NCBI GenBank assembly: GCA_934486875.1
Contig: CAKSPU010000009.1
Coordinates: 1-59,617, forward strand
DNA from: an uncultured Oscillospiraceae bacterium
Lineage (GTDB): Bacteria > Bacillota > Clostridia > Oscillospirales > Ruminococcaceae
Length of the DNA stretch: 59,617 nt
Direction: 5' to 3'
The notes under the pieces are model-generated. The model was not told the origin of the DNA and did no database searches. It was given only the letters and a program-made list of their open reading frames with translations. This document shows positions 1 to 7,616 of the stretch, one piece after another; the stretch's first letter is position 1; each line of letters starts with the position of its first letter. The position numbers and the translations under genes were made by a program.

Positions 1-1437
1 ATATAAAGCCAATAGAGCGACTGAAAGATTTTTATTTTGTTCAAATCCATCAAGTGAAGCAAGGTTCCTTTTTAATTTCTCAGGAGTTACGTCTTTTGTT
101 ATTAATTCAGTTGCAATGTAATAACTGATTGTATCTTTAGAGATTCCTCCGTTTTCGTAAACATCATTCATAATATTAGAGAACATAGTAATAGCGTCCT
201 TACTGTCTCTATCGCTTATTGTCAAGAACTTTATCATAAAACTGATAACATCAACAACAATTGTGGTTACATCATCATTAGATAATTTACCTTCATGATT
301 TTCAATTAACGCTCTAAAGAATAAAGGCTTAGGATGCTTATATGATATATTGGTGAATATTTTATAGAAGAACCTGAACTTCTTCTTGTTTATAAGTTTA
401 AATGCGCTTTCAGCAGAGAAAAGCATATTATAATAATCTACCTTATCATAAAGATCGTCAAGAAGAGCTTTTAAGGCCTCTGCTTCATTTGATGTTTTGA
501 AAAATGTTAGAATTTCTTTTTTGCATAAAGCTTTAAAATTTCCTATGTAGATATTTTGTCTGTAAAAAGATAGATACGCTTTAATGTATGTGTAAATATA
601 ATCATATAGGTTATCTTTAGTTCTGACTATTAATTCTCCCCATATATCCAGATATTTAGAATAAGATGATTCATCAAGTCTCGAAAAGATATATGTTTTT
701 ATCAAATCGATTTCTTCCAAGCGTTTTCCCTTACTGTTAATCGATTCAAACATCGAGAATACCTTATTTTCTTTGCATCTTGCAGTAATCACAATGAACT
801 GAACATTTTTCAATAAAAAATCGGCAAAATCCAAAAGATTGTCAATTGAATCCTTTAATATTCGATTATTCAAAAATGAAAAAATAATATTGAAATTATT
901 AATTATTCTCTCATCAAATTTTGAATTGCATTTATACGATTGACAATAATCGATAATATTTTGTGGGGAATCAAAGCATCTATTAAAAAAATCTTCAAAG
1001 CACTTTTTTTCGATACTATTAAGATTTACGGCACGATATTCCTTTTTGAAATCTCGTTTTTCAGATTTCCATAAAGCTTTCTTGATATTAGATAGTGTTA
1101 AGTCGGTATCTGCGATATTGTTTTTCTTTGCTAAACAATATATTGCAAGAAGGATAAGTGCGAATGTTGTTATTCTTTGTTGACCATCTATAATATCATA
1201 TTTTGAGATGAGTCCATTAATATTCTCATTATTATCGTATACGATTAAATTGCCAGTGTAGTATCCATCGTTCCTACTATCTGATTCGAATTCTTTTATT
1301 AAATCTTCAAGAAGAATAGATACCTGATCTTTGTCCCATGAATAAGGTCTCTGATAAACAGGAACACTGTAAATGATACTTGGGTCAAACAAATTTTCTA
1401 AACTCCACATATGCGGTTCTAGTGGTTTTGTTGCCAT
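1..1437 (-). CDS. DUF262 domain protein (GmrSD/DndB-like ParB-fold family), C-terminus beyond the left edge
   Basis: The minus strand from ATG 1437 is open to base 1, giving 479 codons with no stop, so the gene is partial. The translation has the DUF262 signatures: YQRPYSWD near residue 30, DGQQRITT about 70 residues later, and a FESINSKGKRLEEIDLIK segment matching the usual F..lNs.G..L...DLiK motif. DUF262 proteins have a ParB/Srx-like fold that binds nucleotide. In the GmrSD type IV restriction family this domain is joined to a C-terminal HNH nuclease (DUF1524), but that part would lie outside the window. An AGAAGG ribosome site precedes the ATG. The gene is very AT-rich, like the restriction-modification genes across the 0.4 kb divergent gap, so a defence role is likely. 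The exact substrate cannot be told. Confidence 0.88.
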   Translation of the reverse strand, partial: MATKPLEPHMWSLENLFDPSIIYSVPVYQRPYSWDKDQVSILLEDLIKEFESDSRNDGYYTGNLIVYDNNENINGLISKYDIIDGQQRITTFALILLAIYCLAKKNNIADTDLTLSNIKKALWKSEKRDFKKEYRAVNLNSIEKKCFEDFFNRCFDSPQNIIDYCQSYKCNSKFDERIINNFNIIFSFLNNRILKDSIDNLLDFADFLLKNVQFIVITARCKENKVFSMFESINSKGKRLEEIDLIKTYIFSRLDESSYSKYLDIWGELIVRTKDNLYDYIYTYIKAYLSFYRQNIYIGNFKALCKKEILTFFKTSNEAEALKALLDDLYDKVDYYNMLFSAESAFKLINKKKFRFFYKIFTNISYKHPKPLFFRALIENHEGKLSNDDVTTIVVDVISFMIKFLTISDRDSKDAITMFSNIMNDVYENGGISKDTISYYIATELITKDVTPEKLKRNLASLDGFEQNKNLSVALLALY

Positions 1438-1532
1438 TACAATACACCTTCTTTGAACAATAAATTACAAATAATATTATCGAATTTTTCGTCATTTTGT
1501 TCTTTTCTCAAACAGTAAAGTGAAATTATACG

Positions 1533-1607
1533 ATTATACTTGAATTAATAGAAAAGTACAATAATATTCGATAATAATATTATATCACATATAAACAAAA
1601 TAATCAA
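1533..1607 (-). promoter_or_regulatory. Two candidate sigma-A promoters for the DUF262 gene, with a possible operator repeat
   Basis: Read on the minus strand, TTGATT (1602-1607) and TATAAT (1579-1584) are 17 bp apart, and TTGTAC (1556-1561) and TATAAT (1533-1538) are also 17 bp apart. Both point toward the start at 1437. An AT-rich inverted repeat pairs 1471-1485 (ATAATATTATCGAAT) with 1566-1583, which carries the reverse complement with a 3-bp insertion. The right copy overlaps the upstream -10. A regulator could bind there, but in such AT-rich DNA chance is a real alternative. The rest of 1608-1798 shows no gene. Confidence 0.5.
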
Positions 1608-1798
1608 TAACCTACAAATGTTTTGTATATTATTACACAAGATGCGATTTGAAGTTAAATGCAACACAAGATAATAATTTACATACAAACTATTTTTATG
1701 ATAATTATTCCATGTAAAACCGATATATCATGGTTCATGCGCAAAAGTAACAATTACCCAGCTGTCAGTTTGTGCAAACTTACAAAAAACAAAATAAT

Positions 1799-1830
1799 GG
1801 ATTAGTGGACTATATTCGGTTCGCTAATCC
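1799..1830 (+). terminator. Terminator-like hairpin just upstream of the XRE regulator gene
   Basis: GGATTAGTGGAC (1799-1810) pairs with GTTCGCTAATCC (1819-1830), a 12-bp stem with two G-T pairs and an 8-nt loop. It is followed by ATTTTGTTTT. The A-rich bases before it can extend the pairing. No gene ends just upstream on either strand, so it could close a short RNA or act as a leader attenuator for the XRE gene that starts 52 bases later. A weak possible promoter is TTGAAG (1649) with TAATAA (1672). Confidence 0.45.
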
Positions 1831-1881
1831 ATTTTGTTTTGTGATACAATAATAAAAACCGAACAGAAAGGAGTGCGTAGA

Positions 1882-2130
1882 TTGCCACAAAAAATAAAAA
1901 GCACATCTGGACTTGGACGACAAATAAGACGTTTAAGGCTTGAAGCTGGTTTTACTGGTGCTGAGCTTGCAAGAGCTATGCAATTATTAGGTTGTGACAC
2001 AACAAGAGAAACCCTAGTAAAAATTGAAGGTGAGCACCATCATGTGTCTATGGAACAATTAAAAGCAATTAAGACTGCATTAGATATATCGTCTTATGAC
2101 GAAATATTTAATTTCTTAGAGGAGGAATAA
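1882..2130 (+). CDS. XRE-family helix-turn-helix regulator, possible controller protein of the restriction-modification locus
   Basis: An 82-residue protein consisting almost wholly of a Cro/C1-type HTH: GRQIRRLRLEAGFTGAELARAM forms helices 1-2, followed by a recognition region with TRETLVKIE. The start is set at TTG 1882 because AAAGGAG (1867-1873) lies 8 bases ahead. Upstream in-frame starts lack a ribosome site. The stop is one base before the ATG of the DUF3883 gene, and that gene's GGAGGA site lies inside this one, so the two are translated together. Small XRE proteins encoded ahead of restriction genes often act as C proteins that delay endonuclease expression. That role is inferred from position and not from a matched C-box. 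Confidence 0.8.
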   Translation: MPQKIKSTSGLGRQIRRLRLEAGFTGAELARAMQLLGCDTTRETLVKIEGEHHHVSMEQLKAIKTALDISSYDEIFNFLEEE

Positions 2131-2131
2131 T

Positions 2132-3391
2132 ATGGAACACATAGAAGCTATACTGCATCATAAGATTCAAGAATCTGACTTTACTAATATGTATGGAATC
2201 AAAAAACCGTCGGGAGGAGGCGGACAAACCTATATTCAAGCTGCAGGTTATTCACGTGAAGAATTAGAAAAAATGTTTAATGATGCAAATGATATAGTTG
2301 AAACTTACGAGTTTTGGGATAATGATCAGTTGTTACCGAGATATAAGTATACAATCATCGCTAATGAAGTTGGTAGCAACAGTAGTGCTTCTATCGAATT
2401 AGCACCTAGAACCGGAAGGAAGGATTATAGGATAAGCAGGCAAAACATGAAGTATCGTCACCCGGCGTGGCATCCTGATAATGGTTTTCCTGAGCCTAAA
2501 GTATCAGGCAATGGTGCTTACTTGTTTGAAAAAGGTTATCCCAGTATAATTGATAATCTTCACATTTTAATCATCAAAACAAGAGATGATAATGATAAAT
2601 GTAAGTATTACGCAACCTATGTGGATTCGGAAAATATTCCTGATGAATGGCCTAAAGGAGCTGGACTTGAAGAAATATTCTTTAAGAGTAAAAAGCAAGG
2701 GATTATTTTCTTTGATGAACAGTATATCAGGTTTGAAAACGATAAGATATGCCCTTTTAAATCTGGTTCCGCAGCTGATACAGATATTGGAAATATATCT
2801 TTGCCAGAAGATTTTTATGAAATAGCAGATGATGCTGTAGAGTATTCAAACAAAGACGTTTCGATCAAGTTGGATTATGATAAAGTTTGTTTAGAAGAAG
2901 TCGCTCCGCCAGCTTCTAAAGCAAGAAAAAAAATCAGCTCTCAGAAAAAGATTTCTAAAGATGTTGATTATGAAAGACGTCATAAAAATCTTAAGAATAT
3001 TGGCGATATCGGTGAAGAATTAACTATGGAAATAGAGAAGAAACGATTAATCGGTGAAGGAAGGAGCGATTTAGCAAAACAAATAGAACGTGTTTCTAAA
3101 ACTATTGGTGACGGATTGGGATACGACATCCGATCTTATGAGTTATCCAATGGACAGTATGTTGAAAAGTATATCGAAGTAAAAACTACTACCGGAGGGA
3201 AAAATAAACCTTTTGATATTTCATCAAATGAAGTTGAAATATCTGCGAAAAAAGGCGATAGATATTGTATATATCGTTTTTATGGTGTATCGAGTTCAGC
3301 AAAAACAATCCGTTATTATGTTGTCCGTGGAAGCGTTACCGATAACTTTGTTTTAGAACCTACTGCATACAAAGCATATTATAAAAAATGA
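2132..3391 (+). CDS. DUF3883 PD-(D/E)XK nuclease-like protein, probable restriction endonuclease
   Basis: A 419-residue protein. The C-terminal third (about 280-400) has the DUF3883 pattern: a GEE helix (E295/E296), GYD with D332, then IEVK with E349 and K351, followed by TTTGG, PFDISSNEVE and YCIYRFY. The D-X16-E-X-K spacing fits an intact PD-(D/E)XK active site, so it probably cuts DNA. Residues 1-250 have no domain I recognise and may set target recognition. A Lys-rich linker (about 262-275) joins the halves. The gene follows the XRE gene by one base and converges with two adenine methyltransferase genes, the layout expected for an endonuclease beside its protecting enzymes. Recognition sequence and cut mode cannot be read from this. 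Confidence 0.75.
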   Translation: MEHIEAILHHKIQESDFTNMYGIKKPSGGGGQTYIQAAGYSREELEKMFNDANDIVETYEFWDNDQLLPRYKYTIIANEVGSNSSASIELAPRTGRKDYRISRQNMKYRHPAWHPDNGFPEPKVSGNGAYLFEKGYPSIIDNLHILIIKTRDDNDKCKYYATYVDSENIPDEWPKGAGLEEIFFKSKKQGIIFFDEQYIRFENDKICPFKSGSAADTDIGNISLPEDFYEIADDAVEYSNKDVSIKLDYDKVCLEEVAPPASKARKKISSQKKISKDVDYERRHKNLKNIGDIGEELTMEIEKKRLIGEGRSDLAKQIERVSKTIGDGLGYDIRSYELSNGQYVEKYIEVKTTTGGKNKPFDISSNEVEISAKKGDRYCIYRFYGVSSSAKTIRYYVVRGSVTDNFVLEPTAYKAYYKK

Positions 3392-3429
3392 GGCATAAAG
3401 GAGTGTTATTATGACACTCCTTTATGCCT
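3391..3429. terminator. Bidirectional terminator between the endonuclease-like and methyltransferase genes
   Basis: AGGCATAAAGGAGTGT (3391-3406) and ACACTCCTTTATGCCT (3414-3429) form a perfect 16-bp stem with a 7-base loop. The stem begins on the last base of the DUF3883 stop codon. The opposite arm is the 3' end of the methyltransferase reading frame, so both converging transcripts share one hairpin. Confidence 0.8.
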
Positions 3430-4470
3430 TTCTAAGCGAATAATGTATTCGTTTAATTCTTTTGAAAGTCTACTGTTATTACTTTTAAATCTTGAATATT
3501 CAATTACTTTGTAGGAAACAGAGCCAAATTTTGAGAAAAAATCTATCAATTCTTCAATGGACAAAAGACCGTCTTCACTATAGCTGATTAAAAAAACGTC
3601 ACATTTCATAGTTGTGAAGATTCTTTCAAAAGATGCTCGTATTCTCGTTTTAGTGCAGAATTTTGAATGTTGATCCCACCAATCTCTTAGTCCACTTTTT
3701 CCAACAGCTTCAGGATAATCTCCTCTAGCAATGGTTTCTAAAATGTGGTAATTGGCAGCGTATTGCCGCTTCATGTAGGGGGGATCGATATAACATAAAT
3801 CTGCTGTAATATCTTGAGAAATATCTTCAGCAAATCCTTGAAGAACCACATTATCGGTTGATCCTTCTGTAACAAATGAAACTGGCTTTAATATAAGGTT
3901 TTCTAATGAGTTTTTATTAAATGAAGAAAGAAAATATCCATATGTACCTGAAATATTAGCAACATCATTTACCGCCATTATTAAAGTATGTTTTAAAACA
4001 GATTCCTCTATATTTGTTATCCATCCTTTGCTGATCCAAAGATTTATAGTATCACGTATAGCGTCTATTTTTTTTGCATTTTCTGAGGTAAAGTATTTCC
4101 TGCTAGGTGTTCCATTGGCTGGAGTTCCTTCTGGAGAAAATTCTTGAAAGAAGTAGCCTTCTTTAGGAGTCAAATTGTTTAAATTATCTAGTACAGTTTC
4201 ATACCCTAAAGTGTTATTAATGGCAATGTGATTACTGAGTCCTAAAAAATCAGGTGCTTTACTGATTAGTAATTGAGTAACAAGATGATGTTTAGAATAA
4301 GTCATCATATCTGATGATATAACATGGAATCCATTGGTTCTCAAGGCGACAGATACACTTCCTGTTCCTGCCATAAGATCAACCACGGTACTTTTAGGTT
4401 CTGTATTTTCTGATATTTCATTAATTATCATTGGAAGCAATTTAGTTTTGTTCCCAATATATCTAAACAT
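3409..4470 (-). CDS. D12-class N6-adenine DNA methyltransferase
   Basis: A 353-residue enzyme that transfers a methyl group from S-adenosylmethionine to adenine N6. The SAM-binding motif I is DLMAGTGSV (31-39) and the catalytic motif IV is DPPY (229-232). The following QYAANYHILETIARGDYPE resembles methyltransferases paired with type IIS endonucleases of the FokI/StsI kind. The N-terminal RYIGNK is the usual motif X region. Its ATG lies inside the end of the upstream methyltransferase gene, an 8-base overlap, so both come from one message. Two adenine methyltransferases in one locus suggest an asymmetric target with each enzyme protecting one strand. That is an inference. Confidence 0.9.
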   Translation of the reverse strand: MFRYIGNKTKLLPMIINEISENTEPKSTVVDLMAGTGSVSVALRTNGFHVISSDMMTYSKHHLVTQLLISKAPDFLGLSNHIAINNTLGYETVLDNLNNLTPKEGYFFQEFSPEGTPANGTPSRKYFTSENAKKIDAIRDTINLWISKGWITNIEESVLKHTLIMAVNDVANISGTYGYFLSSFNKNSLENLILKPVSFVTEGSTDNVVLQGFAEDISQDITADLCYIDPPYMKRQYAANYHILETIARGDYPEAVGKSGLRDWWDQHSKFCTKTRIRASFERIFTTMKCDVFLISYSEDGLLSIEELIDFFSKFGSVSYKVIEYSRFKSNNSRLSKELNEYIIRLERHKGVS

Positions 4471-6139
4471 CTAACTCTCCATCCTTTGTTTTCATATGAT
4501 TAATTGCAGATAAATCTGGCAGCGAATTAAGCGTTTCACATATAATGTTTACTTCCTCTTTATCAATGTCGTAAAGTGTAAACACTAATTTTTCAATATC
4601 AATATCAAGCTTTCTTGTATATTCAGATTGAATCATTTTTACTTTATCAGCAATTTGAAACGCTATATCTTTATTTTCATCATTAACTTGTTTTATTGGT
4701 AACGAAAAAACGATATCTTTTGTTAAATACGGATGAGATTTCCATTCGTTTTCACCGTATTTTTTCAAATAATAGTAGTAAATTAATCGTGAGTTTAACA
4801 CACCCAAATAATATTCCAATGGTACTTGATTATTATTTATATAATTTACCGAATAAATAGTTTGACTGATATATGTGCTTTCATAGTCAATGCAAGCATC
4901 TATTCCTAACCCCGTTTTCCTTATTAGTATTTTTGGGGGAACATATTGTTCAGCATTTTTATAGTTAATTCCCTTAACATTTGGCTTGATATATTTAATG
5001 CCATTGATACTGTATCTATGAAGATTTTCCCCTACATACATAGGTGTAAATCCAGGTGATAGTATATCTGAAATTATGCTAAATGGTCTACTTGAATTGA
5101 ATGATATTTGACTCCCACAAAATTGGCATTTTTTTTCGTTAGATGAAAGATGCTTTTTTGAATAACCTTGTGTCATTTGGCAACTTGGGCAGGTCACAAC
5201 ATTTCCTGTTTTTGATATTTCGACACCTCGTCCAAAACGGAATATCTTTTCCCAATTAATGCAACTCTTTTCGATTTTATCTATTAGCTTTTCTTCTTCT
5301 TCATGTGTATCTATATCAAACACGTAATTAGCATTGTCAAGGAAACGATGCTGAAGTACACAGTGGCTTTTTTTATGATAATTGTCAATTAACCTGAGCT
5401 TCCCATCTAAAAATGCTTTTCTATCAATTGTGTCTAATCGATAACAGCTAGTTTTACTATTTGAAGAAGGCTTTGTATTTTTAATCACTATTACACTTGT
5501 TGATCTGTTTACATTAGGAAATAGTTTTTCGCCTAATCTTGCTATAACTTTTATTTCTGTATTCTCTAATAGAAATTTTCTTAATTCTTTATTTTCACCT
5601 GAAAAAAGTGAATCCGGAATAATAAATGCTAAAAAGCCGTCAGGGTTTAATAATTTTAAGCTAAGTTCCAAAAACAAAACATAACTATCATATTGACCTA
5701 TTCCGAATTTATAACCAGCATTATTAAGATCTGAATTATCAAATACTTTTTCAGCACTCCAAGGGGGATTTGCAATAATACAAGAGATGTTTTTTATTCT
5801 TCGTTTCCAGTAATTGTCGGCTGATAAACTGGAAGAAGGAAGAATGGTATTCTGATGAATAAAGTTGAAATTGGCTTTTGGAGAAAGTTGTCTATCGCTT
5901 TTGATAACATTTTCATCAACATCAATCCCGTAGTTTATAGGCAGAATATTAGACTTGCTTTTAAAAAACTTGGAAATTGTATGGAGCAATATACCTTCAC
6001 CACAAGCCGGATCAAGAATGTTCACTTCATTTATAACATTACCTGCTATATTATTAACTTCATCGAATAATAATTCAGCTACAAAGTCAGCCAAATTATT
6101 AGGCGTATAAACAACGCCGTAATTATTTAAAGAGAACAT
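4463..6139 (-). CDS. N6-adenine DNA methyltransferase (Eco57I/TaqI-like) with a zinc ribbon
   Basis: A 558-residue protein. The start region NNYGVVYTPNNLADFV is typical of gamma-class N6 methyltransferases. SAM motif I is DPACGEG (43-49) and catalytic motif IV is NPPW (124-127). A four-cysteine zinc ribbon (C317, C320, C338, C341) interrupts the C-terminal target-recognition region, which continues with GRGVEISK, IKPNVKGINY and KILIRKTG. No nuclease motif is visible, so this is unlikely to be a fused type IIG enzyme. A consensus promoter with an overlapping inverted repeat lies upstream (6211-6253). It overlaps the second methyltransferase gene by 8 bases. Confidence 0.88.
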   Translation of the reverse strand: MFSLNNYGVVYTPNNLADFVAELLFDEVNNIAGNVINEVNILDPACGEGILLHTISKFFKSKSNILPINYGIDVDENVIKSDRQLSPKANFNFIHQNTILPSSSLSADNYWKRRIKNISCIIANPPWSAEKVFDNSDLNNAGYKFGIGQYDSYVLFLELSLKLLNPDGFLAFIIPDSLFSGENKELRKFLLENTEIKVIARLGEKLFPNVNRSTSVIVIKNTKPSSNSKTSCYRLDTIDRKAFLDGKLRLIDNYHKKSHCVLQHRFLDNANYVFDIDTHEEEEKLIDKIEKSCINWEKIFRFGRGVEISKTGNVVTCPSCQMTQGYSKKHLSSNEKKCQFCGSQISFNSSRPFSIISDILSPGFTPMYVGENLHRYSINGIKYIKPNVKGINYKNAEQYVPPKILIRKTGLGIDACIDYESTYISQTIYSVNYINNNQVPLEYYLGVLNSRLIYYYYLKKYGENEWKSHPYLTKDIVFSLPIKQVNDENKDIAFQIADKVKMIQSEYTRKLDIDIEKLVFTLYDIDKEEVNIICETLNSLPDLSAINHMKTKDGELDV

Positions 6140-6210
6140 ATTAATACCTCTAATTCCATACTAAATACCTATGATTTATAAAGCTATACGCATAATAACC
6201 TTATCTTTTT

Positions 6211-6253
6211 ATTATATCAAATATCGGTGAGATTGTCAATTATAATAATCTCA
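6211..6253 (-). promoter_or_regulatory. Consensus promoter of the methyltransferase operon with an operator-like inverted repeat
   Basis: On the minus strand TTGACA (6234-6239) and TATAAT (6211-6216) are exactly 17 bp apart. TGAGATT (6229-6235) and AATCTCA (6247-6253) form an inverted repeat overlapping the -35. A bound dimer would block polymerase. The XRE protein of the same locus is the obvious candidate, but I do not see the same repeat near its own gene. Confidence 0.75.
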
Positions 6254-6320
6254 AAATCGGCAATTTCCTTAGATTTATCAGTTATTATTACAACCTTGCC
6301 CTCAGACCTGCAATCAAAGT

Positions 6321-7340
6321 TCAAACCTTCCTACCGTATTTCTCCACAAGCTCCTCGACCATAGCCTTTATTTCCGCCTTATACTTAGCTGAGAGGTCTT
6401 CAAGCTCCTTGGTCGGCAGACCGTTGCGTATCAGGCGTTTTTTGACCTTGTCCATATCTTCCATACGTTCCTGCTTCGCCTGTATAAACTCGTCAAACTC
6501 GGCAGGGTGATACTTCTCAACACCTGCTTCAACGAGAACCTTCTTATATCTGCGGACATAAGCATCATAATCACGCTTAACGGCTGAATATGCCTTGGTG
6601 TTTTCCTTGTATATGGCATCTTTCTGCTGTTTCTGAGCTTCGATGCACTCAGTTGCGTGACAGCAGACCGCCCCTTTCGTTCCGAGGAACAGCTTATGGC
6701 AGAATCCGCACTCGCAGACAATCCACTTGTTATGATGAACGAGCTGCCCGATCTCTGCAAGGATGGTAGGCAGGCAATTGTCGCTTTCACGGAACACATT
6801 GAATGTATAATCATCGGCAGCAACTATCGTTCTTCCGGACTGTATCATAAAATGCTCCATAGTAGACTTATGGCTGAAATACGCATCACTGCACATCAGG
6901 GCGAACTGCGTATCCATGAACTCCATTAGCTTTCGGGAAACCTCGTCCTGTATCTTTCTTCTGTTGAGCTTGGCGATAACAACGTCATTCGGTTTCAGTA
7001 GGACGTGCCTCTCCTTGTCATAGAACTCAATAACAGAGCTGACATATCCTCTGAAAAAGATATTCTCCCCATATTCAGCTATAAACCTTGCTATCATATC
7101 ATCGGTGCTGACTTCAATGCTCTTGTCAATACGCAAGGCGCTGTTGAGCCTGTCCTTGAAAGCGTCATAAGGCTCGGTATGTTCGCAGAACACTTTATGC
7201 TGATTCATCAGCTCATCAAAAGTGTATGTTCTCGTATTCAGGACTGCACCGTGTATGCTTTCATCGGTATCAATAACAGACTGTGCGATATTTATCGTGC
7301 GGTCTGTTTCGTTTATACGGTAAATTGTCGTAATTCCCAT
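6321..7340 (-). CDS. DUF6076-like zinc-cluster protein of the mobile element, function unknown
   Basis: A 339-residue protein starting at ATG 7340, preceded by GAGGAG 5 bases upstream. A longer in-frame start has no such site. The middle holds a Cys/His cluster: C-x-C-x2-C, then CCHATEC about 14 residues later, which probably binds zinc. The C-terminal 100 residues are highly charged (Lys, Glu, Arg) and probably helical. It resembles proteins I associate with integrative elements of ruminococci, but the family name is from memory. It is transcribed divergently from the DUF3987 gene, from a consensus promoter set among repeated GCGTA motifs, so it may be a regulator of the element. Confidence 0.6.
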   Translation of the reverse strand: MGITTIYRINETDRTINIAQSVIDTDESIHGAVLNTRTYTFDELMNQHKVFCEHTEPYDAFKDRLNSALRIDKSIEVSTDDMIARFIAEYGENIFFRGYVSSVIEFYDKERHVLLKPNDVVIAKLNRRKIQDEVSRKLMEFMDTQFALMCSDAYFSHKSTMEHFMIQSGRTIVAADDYTFNVFRESDNCLPTILAEIGQLVHHNKWIVCECGFCHKLFLGTKGAVCCHATECIEAQKQQKDAIYKENTKAYSAVKRDYDAYVRRYKKVLVEAGVEKYHPAEFDEFIQAKQERMEDMDKVKKRLIRNGLPTKELEDLSAKYKAEIKAMVEELVEKYGRKV

Positions 7341-7370
7341 ACGCTCTCCTCGCTTTCGGTATCTTTTGAT

Positions 7371-7399
7371 ATTATAACACATCACACGCTATATGTCAA
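7371..7399 (-). promoter_or_regulatory. Consensus sigma-A promoter of the zinc-cluster gene
   Basis: On the minus strand TTGACA (7394-7399) and TATAAT (7371-7376) are exactly 17 bp apart. The spacer contains one copy of the GCGT motif repeated upstream, so the promoter may be repressed by whatever binds those motifs. Confidence 0.8.
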
Positions 7400-7480
7400 T
7401 TTGAATGCGTATTATAGCGTAACATACAGCGTATTTAAAAATATTATGCGTATTCTTTTGCGTAAATACGCAATACACGC
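7384..7480. repeat. Cluster of GCGTA motifs in the divergent control region
   Basis: At least five plus-strand copies of the form (T/A)GCGTA(T/A) occur at 7406, 7416, 7428, 7447 and 7459, with reverse copies at 7384-7392 and 7467-7472. Adjacent opposite copies make TGCGTAAATACGCA, a 14-bp near-palindrome at 7459-7472. The spacing is 10, 12, 19 and 12 bases, partly in phase with the helix, which suggests a cooperative regulator or iteron-like site. The same 15 bases, TGCGTAAATACGCAA, recur at 12990-13004 at the other end of the element core. Confidence 0.6.
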
Positions 7481-7616
7481 ACAGGACCTCCGAAAGAAAT
7501 GTTACAATGGTCATGTCAGCAGGCAAAGGTCGGCTGACAGCGGTATTGCATACGAGATGCTGACCGCTATACATATAAAAGCACTTTTATAAATACATAT
7601 GAAAGGAAGAGGATAT

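Noticed and set aside
4463..6139. The large methyltransferase as a fused type IIG restriction enzyme
   Set aside because: At 558 residues with no PD-(D/E)XK site at the N-terminus it has no room for a nuclease domain.
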